Origin: Thermoflexus sp.
GTDB taxonomy: Bacteria > Chloroflexota > Anaerolineae > Aggregatilineales > Aggregatilineaceae
Assembly (NCBI GenBank): GCA_020724465.1
Contig: DYGX01000025.1
Location: 1 to 47,864, forward strand
Reading direction: 5' to 3'
Length of the DNA stretch: 47,864 nt
Below, piece by piece: positions 8,581-16,594 of the stretch (the stretch's first letter is position 1; every line of letters begins with the position of its first letter). A program made the position numbers and the translations under genes. Under the pieces are notes generated by a model. It was not told the origin of the DNA. It saw nothing but the letters and a program-made list of their open reading frames with translations, and did not search any database.

Positions 8581-10352
8581 TGCGCGTCCCCTACTGTCGC
8601 CTGCTGGGGTACAGCGATCTCAGCCGGAGCCGGAGTCTCTGCCACCGCCGAGAACATCACGCCGCGCCGCCGCTCCGGGATCATCCCTGCCGGGCGCAGC
8701 ACCATCATCACGACCATCGCCGCACCCATCAGGCCGTCGCGCCAGTCCATGATCCGGAAGGCCGTCACGCTGCGCTGCAGATCCGGCGCCAGACTCTTGC
8801 CGGCCACCAGCATCACAATGGCGTACACCGCCGCGGCGCTGCCCACCCACAGCAGCACGTCGCCGGTGCGGCGGCGCACAATGGGCAGCAAAGTCAGGGC
8901 GGCCAGGGCCATCAGCAGACCGGGGACATACAGTACACGCTCGCCCAACACCAGCGGCGGCACGAAGAACGCTGCGGCGATGACGCCGCTCTCCAGCGCC
9001 GCCCCGCCAAGCCGTCCGCGCGCGCTGTAGAGATGCAGGCCCAGCAGCAGGGCGAGGATCACCGCCGGGTTCAGGCCCTGGTAGAGGAAGTTTGGCCCCA
9101 CATCGCGCAGCAGCTCCGGCAGCACCACCATGCCGAGCGTGCCGACCAGGATGCCAGGGATCGAGCCGCTGCCGCCGAGCACCACGATGCAGAACATGAT
9201 CACGGACTGCAAGAAATTGAAGCTCTCCGGCGCGACCACGGTAAAACGGCCCGCGTACAGCACGCCCGCCACACCAGCCACCGCCGATCCGATCGCAAAA
9301 GCTGCCAGTTTCACCTGTGTGGTGTCGATCCCCATCGCTTCGGCGGCGAGCTGGTCCTCGCGCACGTACAGCCAGGCGCGCCCCAGGCGCGAATCTTGCA
9401 GTCGACGCATCCCCACCAGCGTGATCAGGATGAATCCCAGGACCAGATAGTAGTACGGGCGCGCATCGCGCCTGAACGCGACCGGCGTGACCTCGACGCC
9501 CAGCACCGTCGTCGGCGCGCCTACATTGAAGTACTCGTCCAGGCTGCCCTCGATCGCGGTGACGATCGGCCCGGAGCGGGCGGCTGCGATCAGCCCAAAG
9601 AGCGCTACCACGCCGACCAGCGCGATCATCTGCCCGCGCGGGCTGACGTGATGATCGCGCAGTGCTGTCACTAAAACCAGCGCTACTACCGCCATCACGA
9701 TGGAGACAAGGAACAGCGGCTTCTGATCCAGTGCCAGCGGCAGCAAGTAATAACTGGCCGCGATCAGACCCGCCCCGCCCCAGCGCACAACCGGTCCGCT
9801 CTTGCGCATGAGATAGACGTACAGGAGCAAAACCAGCGCCAGCACGAGCGCGGGGACCGGCTCCACCCATGGCAGTGGAAATTCGGGGCGGCCCGCGCCG
9901 AACAGCCCGTTGGCCCCGCCGGTGATCCCGAAGGCGTTGTTGGTGACCCCAATCCGGAAGATCTCGCCGAAGGCGATGGTGACGATGCACAGGTAGTCGC
10001 CGCGCAGATGCAGGATCGGCTTGGAGATCAGGATCGCCGCCCCACCCGCCACCAGTGCCGCGATGGGGATGGTGGCCAGGATCGTGATGTTGTGCTCAAT
10101 GCTCAGGATCGCGGCGGTATAGGCGCCCAGCCCGAAGAACGCGGCGTGCCCGAGCTGGAACAGGCCCGCATAGCCCACGATCAGGTTGAGGCTGAGGCCG
10201 AGCATCACATATATCCCGGCCAGAACCGCCAGCGACGTGCGCGAGCGGTCCATGAACGGCAGATAGGGCAGCACCAGCGCCAGCGCCAGAACAAGCGCCG
10301 ACCCCATCCACGGGCGAGAGATACGCGCGAGGGATTGGCTCATGGCACTCAC
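8577..10352 (-). CDS. Branched-chain amino-acid ABC importer permease, LivM type, enlarged
   Basis: 591 residues against roughly 300-420 for most LivM proteins. The N-terminal half has the family hallmarks LNLIVGYAGLFQLGHAAFFGLGAYT and LRGDYLCIVTIAFGEI. The coupling-helix region SRLGRAWLYVREDQLAAEAMGID and the IVVLGGSGSIPGILVG motif follow only after an extra stretch at about 185-300 containing added hydrophobic segments and the soluble-looking EGSLDEYFNVGAPTT. A further set of membrane segments follows the conserved core, ending in an Ala/Pro-rich tail. A GTG start is used, overlapping the livH stop by four bases; an ATG three codons later is an alternative. Confidence 0.9.
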   Translation of the reverse strand: MSAMSQSLARISRPWMGSALVLALALVLPYLPFMDRSRTSLAVLAGIYVMLGLSLNLIVGYAGLFQLGHAAFFGLGAYTAAILSIEHNITILATIPIAALVAGGAAILISKPILHLRGDYLCIVTIAFGEIFRIGVTNNAFGITGGANGLFGAGRPEFPLPWVEPVPALVLALVLLLYVYLMRKSGPVVRWGGAGLIAASYYLLPLALDQKPLFLVSIVMAVVALVLVTALRDHHVSPRGQMIALVGVVALFGLIAAARSGPIVTAIEGSLDEYFNVGAPTTVLGVEVTPVAFRRDARPYYYLVLGFILITLVGMRRLQDSRLGRAWLYVREDQLAAEAMGIDTTQVKLAAFAIGSAVAGVAGVLYAGRFTVVAPESFNFLQSVIMFCIVVLGGSGSIPGILVGTLGMVVLPELLRDVGPNFLYQGLNPAVILALLLGLHLYSARGRLGGAALESGVIAAAFFVPPLVLGERVLYVPGLLMALAALTLLPIVRRRTGDVLLWVGSAAAVYAIVMLVAGKSLAPDLQRSVTAFRIMDWRDGLMGAAMVVMMVLRPAGMIPERRRGVMFSAVAETPAPAEIAVPQQATVGDAQ

Positions 10353-11281
10353 ACCTTTTCTGCAACGGTCTCGCCCAGCAGGCCGGTTGGACGCGCGATC
10401 AGGATGGCGATGAGCAGCACGTAGGCGATCGCGTCTTTCCAGGCCGATGCGTCGGCCAGACCGACGTTAGGGCCATAAGCCACCACCATCGTCTCGCTGA
10501 TCCCCAGGATAAACCCGCCTAACACCGCGCCGGGGATGTTGCCGATGCCGCCGAGGATGGCCGCAATGAAGGCTTTGAGGCCAAACACCCACCCCAGGGT
10601 GAAGTTGAACGAGCCGTAGTAGATGCCGATCAACAGGCCCGCCAGCCCGCCCAGCGCGGGGCCGATCATGAACACCAGCGAAATGATGCGATCCACATTG
10701 ATGCCCATCAGACGCGAGACATTGTGATCGAGCGAGACGGCTCGCATCGCCGTGCCGATCCGCGTCCGCTGCACGAATAGATAGAGACCGACCATGATCG
10801 CGACACAGACCAGCAGCATCAGGACTTGCAGCCCGGAAACCGATACGCTGCCCGTCAGGCGGAGATTGGGCAGTTCCTTGAGCAACCCCGGCGGGTAGGT
10901 GCGCCAGCGCGCGTCGGAGACGTTGCGCGCCACCGACTGTAGCACAAACGCGGCGCCAAGGGCGGAGATAATGGGCGACAGGCGCCCAGCCGAGCGCAGC
11001 GGGCGATAGGCCACGCGCTCGATGGTCATCCCCATCACGCCGATAAACGCCATCACCAGCACCGCCGCCGCCAGAATAGCCGCCAGGTCCAGGTCGGTCA
11101 GGCCCGCCAAAACCGTGGTGAGCAAGCCCCAGCCCGCCAACGTGCCCCACATGAACATGTCGCCATGTGCGAAGTTAATCAGCTTGAGTACACCATAGAC
11201 CATGGTGTAGCCCAGTGCGACCACCGCATAGAAGCCGCCGATGGTCAGACCATTGATGAGCTGCTGTAAGAATGTTTCCAT
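10349..11281 (-). CDS. Branched-chain amino-acid ABC importer permease, LivH type
   Basis: 310 residues with about eight membrane segments. Family motifs include the N-terminal FLQQLINGLTIGGFYAVVALG, GVLKLINFAHGD, the EAA-like loop RTRIGTAMRAVSLDHNVSRLMGI and ILGGIGNIPGAVLGG. It forms the membrane channel with LivM. It is separated from the upstream binding-protein gene by 80 bases that hold a stem-loop, and is coupled by overlap to livM downstream. Confidence 0.93.
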   Translation of the reverse strand: METFLQQLINGLTIGGFYAVVALGYTMVYGVLKLINFAHGDMFMWGTLAGWGLLTTVLAGLTDLDLAAILAAAVLVMAFIGVMGMTIERVAYRPLRSAGRLSPIISALGAAFVLQSVARNVSDARWRTYPPGLLKELPNLRLTGSVSVSGLQVLMLLVCVAIMVGLYLFVQRTRIGTAMRAVSLDHNVSRLMGINVDRIISLVFMIGPALGGLAGLLIGIYYGSFNFTLGWVFGLKAFIAAILGGIGNIPGAVLGGFILGISETMVVAYGPNVGLADASAWKDAIAYVLLIAILIARPTGLLGETVAEKV

Positions 11282-11308
11282 CAGCGTGTGTCTTTCTTAG
11301 CAAGGAAA

Positions 11309-11333
11309 GTGGCAGGGGGCGGCGTCCTGCCAC
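11309..11333 (-). other. Intercistronic stem-loop between livK and livH
   Basis: Arms 11309-11316 and 11326-11333 (GTGGCAGG/CCTGCCAC) pair perfectly over 8 bp with a 9-base loop. No T-run follows on the minus strand, so it is more likely an RNA-stabilising or partial-termination element that favours the binding-protein message than a full terminator. Confidence 0.65.
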
Positions 11334-11361
11334 CCCCTTAAGACTGTCTTGCGGCGCGAGG

Positions 11362-12531
11362 CTACTCCTCAGACTGCGGCTGAGGCTGCTCGGGGTAATA
11401 GGCGATCACCCCTTCCTCATCGATCTGATACAGCGCGTGGATCGTGCCCAGGCGGTCGCCCTTTTCGTCAAAGCCGATGATCGGACCGCTCAGGCCGGGG
11501 TAGTCCTTAAAGTCTTCGTGCAGGTACTCGGCCAGGACACCCGGATCGGTGCTCTCGGTTTCCTCGATGGCGTGCGCGATGACATTGAAGGCTTCTGCCG
11601 CCAGCAGCCACCACACGCTCGCGGGCGGCTCGCCATAAGCCTCGGTGAACATCTCAACGAACTCGACCGCTTCGGGGTATTCCAGGTCTTGCGGCAGCGG
11701 CTCGGTGGTGATAAACGTCCCCGCCGCAGCCTCTACCCCGGCGATCTCGACCATCTCGGGGTTGTTGCTGGCGTTGCCCATCATCCACTGGATGTCCAGC
11801 CCCAGGTCCGCCGTCTGGCGCAGCAGCAGGCCGCCCTGCGCGTGATAGCCGGTGAAGTACACCACGTCCAGGTCTGCCTGGCCGATATTGGTCAGGATCG
11901 GGGTGAAGTCCTGGTCGTCCGGGTTGATCGCGTCGTAGAAGGCAACTTCCAGCCCGTACTCCTCGGCGTAGGTTCGAGTCCATTCCGCCAAACCCGCGGC
12001 GTAGGTCGAGTTGTCGTGCAGGATGCCGATCCGCTCCGCGCCCAGCACGTCGCGCATTGCCAGCACAGCAAACAGCGCCTGGCGGTCATCCAGGAAGCAC
12101 ACGCGGAAGAAGCGCTCGAACCCTTTCTCGGTCAGCCGGGTAGCCGTCGAGGATGGGGTGATGTGCAGAATGCCTTCCTCATTGTAGATCTCCGAGGCTG
12201 GCTCGGTCGCGGTAGAGTTGTACGCGCCGATCACCGCGATCACGCCCGCATCGATCAGGCGATCCGCCACCAGTGCCGATTGCGTCGGATCGCCCGCGTC
12301 ATCCTCAACCACCAACTCCACGGGCCGGCCCAACAGCCCGCCTTCCTCGTTAACCTTGTCAACCAAAAGCCGGACGGCTTTCTCGAACCCCTGCCCCTCG
12401 TAGGCGTAGTCGCCGGTCATCGGTCCCTGCAGGCCGATGCGGATCGGCTCGCCTTCCTGGGCGCCTGCAATCAAGCCAAACGGGCCAAGAAGAAGCGCAA
12501 GCAGCACGGTCATGACGACGAGTCGTTTCAT
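11362..12531 (-). CDS. Branched-chain amino-acid-type ABC substrate-binding protein (LivK/LivJ-like)
   Basis: 389 residues with a clear signal peptide (MKRLVVMTVLLALLLGPFG... to AGAQ) and an AGGAGG ribosome site. The mature part begins PIRIGLQGPMTGDYAYEGQGFEKAV, typical of type I periplasmic binding proteins of the HAAT family, and contains VIGAYNSTATEPASEIYNE. The tail is acidic. There is no lipobox Cys, so in a monoderm-like envelope it may need another means of retention. First gene of the operon livK-livH-livM-livG-livF-eamA-FAD oxidase. Ligand may be an amino acid, amide or urea; not decidable here. Confidence 0.9.
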   Translation of the reverse strand: MKRLVVMTVLLALLLGPFGLIAGAQEGEPIRIGLQGPMTGDYAYEGQGFEKAVRLLVDKVNEEGGLLGRPVELVVEDDAGDPTQSALVADRLIDAGVIAVIGAYNSTATEPASEIYNEEGILHITPSSTATRLTEKGFERFFRVCFLDDRQALFAVLAMRDVLGAERIGILHDNSTYAAGLAEWTRTYAEEYGLEVAFYDAINPDDQDFTPILTNIGQADLDVVYFTGYHAQGGLLLRQTADLGLDIQWMMGNASNNPEMVEIAGVEAAAGTFITTEPLPQDLEYPEAVEFVEMFTEAYGEPPASVWWLLAAEAFNVIAHAIEETESTDPGVLAEYLHEDFKDYPGLSGPIIGFDEKGDRLGTIHALYQIDEEGVIAYYPEQPQPQSEE

Positions 12532-12810
12532 CTGATCTGCCTCCTCAGGTAAACAAATAAATCGATGGAGCTAGACGAATCCTGCGCCTTCATGGTGAAG
12601 TTTTGTCGCGGCTTCCTCCTTGTGGACAGTAAGGTTATAGATGTAACAGGTCACACAGCACCGCCCTGTGAGTGAGTCGGGGAGTTGGGGAGTGCACAGG
12701 GTAGCCCGGTGGCCGTGCCAGCGGATTCAATTCTCAACAAACGCGTAATGTTAATTACTGTACCTGATGCTGTCTGGCGCGTCAATCCGATCAGCAGCAT
12801 TTCCACCACT

Positions 12811-12830
12811 AGCCGCGTCCAGACGCGGCT
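12811..12830. promoter_or_regulatory. Compact 9-bp dyad
   Basis: AGCCGCGTC and GACGCGGCT are perfect inverted arms separated by only two bases. A 2-base loop is too tight for a good RNA hairpin, so a protein-binding dyad is the more natural reading. It sits about 280 bases before livK. Confidence 0.4.
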
Positions 12831-12875
12831 TAGCGGTTGCTGTGAACTTAGGCGCCGTATGTTCCCCTTTCTCTA

Positions 12876-12948
12876 AACCCCCTCACGGCGCGACAGCTCG
12901 CGGGCGAGGGAGCCGGCCTGCTGCCCCGCTTGCGTGAGCTGAGGGGTT
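12876..12948. repeat. Nested inverted repeat, possible dispersed palindromic element
   Basis: AACCCC-CTCACG (12876-12887) pairs with CGTGAG (12933-12938) and GGGGTT (12943-12948), leaving a 4-base bulge. The interior is GC-rich and contains a smaller CTCGC/GCGAG hairpin. It lies just beyond the 3' end of the minus-strand phosphatidyltransferase-like gene, so it could act as its terminator or be a small dispersed repeat. Confidence 0.4.
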
Positions 12949-12981
12949 CGGGGCTGCGAGGCAAAAAGTACCTGACACGCT

Positions 12982-13647
12982 CTACCGACCGTGTTTACCG
13001 TTCCAGCTTCGGCTGGCCTTGCGCTCGCCGGTCCCCCTCTGGGCCGGGGCGTCGTGCGACGGATCCGGTCGAGCATCCTGCGCCTGGTTTTCGACCAGAT
13101 CCTGCACAAAGCCGGGCAGCCGCACATGGAAGAAGCGCCGCCCCGCAAACACCAGCATGACCACAACCCACAGCAGCAGCCACCACACAATACGGGCGCT
13201 CTGCAATAACGCCGCGACGACAACACCGAGGTACATGGGAGCCTGGAAGATCACCGCCAGCGTGTTGGCGCGCTCGTTTTGCCCGCGGAAAATCCATCCC
13301 CACACGGCGACGTACAACGCGGCGAGAAACGGCGAAAGATAGCCGGCAAACGACAGAAACAACAGCAGCGCGACGCTAAAGGCGATGTCGAAGGTCAGAT
13401 CGTGCGCGCCAATCCAGGTTTGTTGGGTCACCTGGCTGAGGCGGGCAAAATACCCGTCCAGCGTGTCCAGCGTCGCCGCGAGCAGCAGCAGAACCAGCGC
13501 CGCCTGGACACCGTCCTTGCCGCGCGCGATGCCCAGCCAGACCAGCGCCAGCGCCAGCGGCCCGCGCGCCAGTGTGCACAGATCGGCCACCTTCTTTTGC
13601 CAGGGATAGGCAACACGGTCTTTGTCGGGTTCGGTCGTCATGGTCAT
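12982..13647 (-). CDS. CDP-alcohol phosphatidyltransferase-like membrane protein
   Basis: 221 residues from ATG 13647. About six membrane segments surround DTLDGYFAR, the core of the CDP-alcohol phosphotransferase signature D-x2-D-G-x2-A-R. The second half of the signature is looser than canonical: Gly, Asp and Asp occur as G-x2-D-x3-D (GAHDLTFD) after 10 residues, where G-x3-D-x3-D after 8-9 is normal. It may therefore be a divergent or altered-specificity member of the phospholipid-head-group family. The C-terminal 40 residues are polar and basic. It is a single gene with non-coding DNA on both sides. Confidence 0.7.
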   Translation of the reverse strand: MTMTTEPDKDRVAYPWQKKVADLCTLARGPLALALVWLGIARGKDGVQAALVLLLLAATLDTLDGYFARLSQVTQQTWIGAHDLTFDIAFSVALLLFLSFAGYLSPFLAALYVAVWGWIFRGQNERANTLAVIFQAPMYLGVVVAALLQSARIVWWLLLWVVVMLVFAGRRFFHVRLPGFVQDLVENQAQDARPDPSHDAPAQRGTGERKASRSWNGKHGR

Positions 13648-13763
13648 CCCGTCAACTGCCTGAACTTGCCGCCATCTGTATCTTCTCCGGCCATGCGCCC
13701 GCTGTCTTGCGGCATAATCATAACACGTCTGGCGGCGTGCCAGGAAGGCGGCTCGACGAGATT

Positions 13764-13792
13764 TTGACAGCGGGCATCGAACATGGTATTGT
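13764..13792 (+). promoter_or_regulatory. Sigma70-type promoter of the candidate small RNA
   Basis: TTGACA at 13764-13769, a 17-base spacer and TATTGT at 13787-13792. Both hexamers and spacing fit a housekeeping promoter and would start RNA near 13799. No plus-strand gene follows before the terminator at 13860. Confidence 0.6.
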
Positions 13793-13798
13793 AACGTC

Positions 13799-13890
13799 AC
13801 TTCGCAAATTACTCTTTGCACTCGCCACGATTTTTTGATTTGGAAGATTCCGTTCCAGCGACTCCTCACCCGTTGGTGAGGAGTCTTTTT
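13799..13890 (+). ncRNA. Candidate small structured RNA of about 90 nt
   Basis: The segment is bracketed by a consensus-like promoter (13764-13792) and a perfect rho-independent terminator (13860-13890). It has no ATG and no ribosome site. Within it are two short hairpins, GCAAA/TTTGC near 13804-13819 and TGGAA/TTCCA near 13841-13857, and a U-rich single-stranded stretch (GATTTTTTGATTT) between them, followed by the terminator stem. It resembles no RNA family I know. It could be a trans-acting sRNA or a terminated leader upstream of the LacI-family gene; the separate promoter at 13966 favours an independent RNA. Confidence 0.5.
13860..13890 (+). terminator. Perfect rho-independent terminator
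   Basis: GACTCCTCACC (13860-13870), loop CGTT, GGTGAGGAGTC (13875-13885), then five T. The 11-bp stem has no mismatch and the T-run is only on the plus strand. No plus-strand protein gene lies upstream of it for over 8 kb, so it must end a non-coding or leader transcript. Confidence 0.85.
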
Positions 13891-13943
13891 GCCTGCTGCC
13901 CGGCCCAACGACCAACAAGCACACTTCCATTCTCAGAGATTTT

Positions 13944-13957
13944 TGCAAACGTTCACA
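13944..13957. promoter_or_regulatory. LacI-type operator O1
   Basis: TGCAAACGTTCACA, a dyad centred on AACGTT with a CG centre as in LacI/PurR-family operators. It lies just upstream of the -35 at 13966. Confidence 0.6.
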
Positions 13958-13965
13958 CGAATTTC

Positions 13966-13994
13966 TTGACAACGGTTTCAAAGCATTATATGCT
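13966..13994 (+). promoter_or_regulatory. Promoter of the LacI-family regulator gene
   Basis: TTGACA at 13966-13971, 17-base spacer, TATGCT at 13989-13994. The -35 lies inside operator O2, so a bound repressor would block polymerase. The 5' leader would be about 160 bases. Confidence 0.6.
13967..13980. promoter_or_regulatory. LacI-type operator O2 overlapping the -35
   Basis: TGACAACGGTTTCA matches the same TGA-AACG-TT-TCA dyad as O1 and O3 and covers the -35 hexamer of the putative regulator promoter. Confidence 0.6.
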
Positions 13995-14075
13995 GATGAC
14001 AAACAGGCTTGCATGCTGCAAGCGGATGATTGGGCCGACAAATACTTTTGTGCGCCCCATCTTGGCCTGACATTG

Positions 14076-14089
14076 TGAAAACGTTGTCA
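14076..14089. promoter_or_regulatory. LacI-type operator O3 in the leader
   Basis: TGAAAACGTTGTCA is self-complementary at 12 of 14 positions, the best of the three sites. It is 96 bases after O2 measured centre to centre (109 from O2 start to start), downstream of the predicted transcription start, suitable for looping or roadblock repression. Confidence 0.65.
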
Positions 14090-14160
14090 TGATGGCCGGG
14101 CGCCATCCCGTTGTATAACCGGGTTCCGACGGGCACGGGTTTACAGGATTTTGGCAGCGC

Positions 14161-15231
14161 ATGACCACCCGCGGCAGGAAGAACTCCAGTATCACAATTG
14201 TCGATGTCGCCCGCGAGGCCGGGGTCTCATACTCGACGGTTTCGCGCGTGGTCAACGACAACTCGCACGTCCGCCCCGAAACCCGCGCCAGAGTCTTGAA
14301 CGCAATGCTGCGGCTGGGCTATGTGGTCAACCAGCAAGCGCGCAGCCTGCGTGGAGGACGCTCGCAGGTTATCGGCGTGCTGGTTCCCGATGTCGGCAAC
14401 ACGTACATCGGCGCCATCATCCAGGGCATCGACAGCGAGCTGGCCGCGCGCCAGTACCACCTTATGCTATACACCACCCATCGCCGCAAAACCAAAGAAT
14501 CGGCCTATGTGACCACCATCACGCGGGGGATGGCTGACGGACTGCTTTTGCTGCTGCCCACCAATGTCGAAGCGTATATCGAGTCGCTCCAGAAACTGCA
14601 GTTCCCGCATGTGCTGGTCGACTACCAACATGTTGAAAACGCATTCACGTCCACCGTGCAGTCGACCAACTGGCAGGGGGCCTACGACGCGACCCGCTAT
14701 CTGATCGAGCTGGGCCACCGGCGCATTGGCTATATCGTCGGGCAGCGGGAAATGCAGTGCTCGCTCGACCGCCTGGCCGGTTACCGCGCGGCCCTGGCCG
14801 ACGCCGGGCTTCCTATCGACCCAGAGTTGATCTATCCGGGCGATTTTTACCGCCCACAGGGCTATATGGCCGCCAACCACTTCTTGAGCCTGCCCAACCC
14901 GCCAACCGCCATCTTCGCAGCCAACGATCTGTCGGCTTTTGGGGTGATGGACGCCGTGCTCAACAGCGGGCGACGGATTCCCGAAGACATCTCGGTCATC
15001 GGCTTCGACGACATCCTCGAAGCCGGGCACGTGCATCCGGGCCTGACGACCGTCCGCCAGCCCCTGGAAGAGATGGGGCGCGTGGCGGCGCAACTGCTGC
15101 TCAAACGTCTGGACAACCCGGATCTGCCTGGCGAGCGTGTTGAAATGGCTACCGAGCTGATCGTGCGTGACTCGTGCGCTCCGGCCCGCGAAGGCGTGGG
15201 TATCCCGCCGGAAGTTTCCCGGCGATACTGA
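14161..15231 (+). CDS. LacI/GalR-family transcriptional regulator
   Basis: 356 residues. The N-terminal helix-turn-helix and hinge, ITIVDVAREAGVSYSTVSRV at residues 11-30 followed by GYVVNQQARSLRGGRS, are textbook LacI family. The rest is a periplasmic-binding-protein-like effector domain with VIGVLVPDVGNTY, the GHRRIGYI strand and the C-terminal FDDILEAGHVHPGLTTVRQP. It should bind the three CG-centred operators just upstream and so control itself, and probably the sugar importer that starts 48 bases downstream. The effector is presumably the imported sugar. Confidence 0.93.
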   Translation: MTTRGRKNSSITIVDVAREAGVSYSTVSRVVNDNSHVRPETRARVLNAMLRLGYVVNQQARSLRGGRSQVIGVLVPDVGNTYIGAIIQGIDSELAARQYHLMLYTTHRRKTKESAYVTTITRGMADGLLLLLPTNVEAYIESLQKLQFPHVLVDYQHVENAFTSTVQSTNWQGAYDATRYLIELGHRRIGYIVGQREMQCSLDRLAGYRAALADAGLPIDPELIYPGDFYRPQGYMAANHFLSLPNPPTAIFAANDLSAFGVMDAVLNSGRRIPEDISVIGFDDILEAGHVHPGLTTVRQPLEEMGRVAAQLLLKRLDNPDLPGERVEMATELIVRDSCAPAREGVGIPPEVSRRY

Positions 15232-15241
15232 TTTCGTTTCG

Positions 15242-15258
15242 GACGAGCGCGGCTCGTC
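15242..15258 (+). other. Short hairpin between regulator and binding protein genes
   Basis: GACGAGC and GCTCGTC (7 bp) around a 3-base loop, just after the regulator stop codon and before the importer ribosome site. No T-run, so a weak terminator or processing site at most. Confidence 0.4.
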
Positions 15259-15279
15259 GAGCATTTAAGGAGAAGAGAC

Positions 15280-16575
15280 ATGAGACTGTTACGGAGCTTT
15301 CTGATCCTGGCCCTCGTGATGGGCGTCGTGGTCGGCCTCGGTGGGCTACGTGCCAGCTCCGCGCAGGAGCAGGTTACCATCACCTGGTGGCACATCACCA
15401 CCAACCCGCCGGACCGGGCCTACTGGGACGAACTGGCTGCTGAATTTATGGAAGCCAACCCCAACGTGAACATCGAGATCACCGTGCTGGAGAACGAGGC
15501 ATTCAAGAGCCAGCTGGTGACCGTGATGCAGGCGGGCGAGCCGCCGGATCTGTTCCAGAGCTGGGGTGGCGGTGTGCTGTGGCAGTATGCAGAAGCGGGC
15601 ATGGTCCGCAACATCGCGCCCGAGCTTGAGGCCAATGACGGCGAGTGGAAGAACTCCTTCACGACTCAGGCTGCCCTTGAGCTGTACGGCCGCAATGGCG
15701 AGTACTACGGCGTGCCGTGGACCTGGGGTGCGGTCGGCATGTTCTACAACAAGGCGCTCTTTGAGCAGGCCGGGCTGGATCCGGACAATCCCCCGGCGAC
15801 CTGGGATGAGTTCCTGGCGGCTGTTCAGACGCTGAAGGATGCGGGCATCACCCCGATCGCGCTCGGTGAGGGCGACAAGTGGCCGGGCCACTTCTGGTGG
15901 GTGTATCTGGCGGTGCGTCTCGGCGGCGAGGAAGCCTTCCTCAACGCGTACAACCGCACGGGGTCGTTCGCCGACGAGCCATTTGTGAAGGCGGGTGAAT
16001 ACCTCAAGCAGCTAATCGACCTCCAGCCGTTCCAGGAAGGCTTCATGAGCAGCTCCTTCGGAGACGAGGGCCGCGTCATGGGCAACGCCGAGGCCGCGAT
16101 GGAACTGCAGGGCCAGTTTGCGATCAGCAACATGGTCGCGAACAGCGAGTCCGGCGAGGGCATCGGCGATGACCTCGGCTGGTTCCCCTTCCCCGCCATC
16201 CCAGAAGGCGCCGGAAATCCGAATGACGTGCTCGGCGGCGGCGACGGCTTCGCCGTCGGCAAGGACGCTCCTGATGAGGCCATCGAGTTCCTGAAGTACA
16301 TCACCAGCGTGGACGCGCAACGCCGTGGCGCAGAACTGTGGATTGTGCCGACGGTCGCGGGCGCGGAAGACGTGCTGGCCGATGACCCGATCATGAGCAC
16401 CATCTTGAAGGCGCGCAATGAAGCGCCGTACTTCCAGCTCTACTACGACCAGTTCCTGCCCCCCGCCGTCGCTCAGACGGTTCTCGACGCGGTCCAGGGC
16501 CTGTTCGCAGGGGAGATCAGCCCTGAAGAAGCGGCTATGATGATTGAAGATACGGCCGCGTTCGAACTCGGGTAG
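15280..16575 (+). CDS. Sugar ABC importer substrate-binding protein (CUT1, family 1)
   Basis: 431 residues with AAGGAG upstream and a signal peptide ending near ASSAQEQ. The mature start VTITWWHITTNPPDRAYWDELAAEF is typical of CUT1 oligosaccharide-binding proteins, as are PPDLFQSWGGGVL, YGVPWTWGAVGMFYNK and FAISNMV. Many Trp/Tyr/Phe residues suit carbohydrate stacking. There is no lipobox. It is the first gene of an operon with two permease genes and follows a LacI-family regulator. No ATPase subunit is encoded nearby. Confidence 0.9.
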   Translation: MRLLRSFLILALVMGVVVGLGGLRASSAQEQVTITWWHITTNPPDRAYWDELAAEFMEANPNVNIEITVLENEAFKSQLVTVMQAGEPPDLFQSWGGGVLWQYAEAGMVRNIAPELEANDGEWKNSFTTQAALELYGRNGEYYGVPWTWGAVGMFYNKALFEQAGLDPDNPPATWDEFLAAVQTLKDAGITPIALGEGDKWPGHFWWVYLAVRLGGEEAFLNAYNRTGSFADEPFVKAGEYLKQLIDLQPFQEGFMSSSFGDEGRVMGNAEAAMELQGQFAISNMVANSESGEGIGDDLGWFPFPAIPEGAGNPNDVLGGGDGFAVGKDAPDEAIEFLKYITSVDAQRRGAELWIVPTVAGAEDVLADDPIMSTILKARNEAPYFQLYYDQFLPPAVAQTVLDAVQGLFAGEISPEEAAMMIEDTAAFELG

Positions 16576-16594
16576 AATAAAGATAGCACTCGCA

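Larger units (their letters stand above)
12532..12981. other. 450-base non-coding stretch upstream of livK
   Basis: No credible gene. It must hold the livK promoter on the minus strand, but I find no good -35/-10 pair; TATAAC near 12633-12638 is the best single -10-like hexamer. It also holds a tight dyad (12811-12830) and a nested inverted repeat (12876-12948) listed separately. Confidence 0.5.

Noticed and set aside
7651-9030. 459-codon plus-strand open frame opposite livG/livM
   Set aside because: Antisense shadow; livG and livM motifs are complete on the minus strand.
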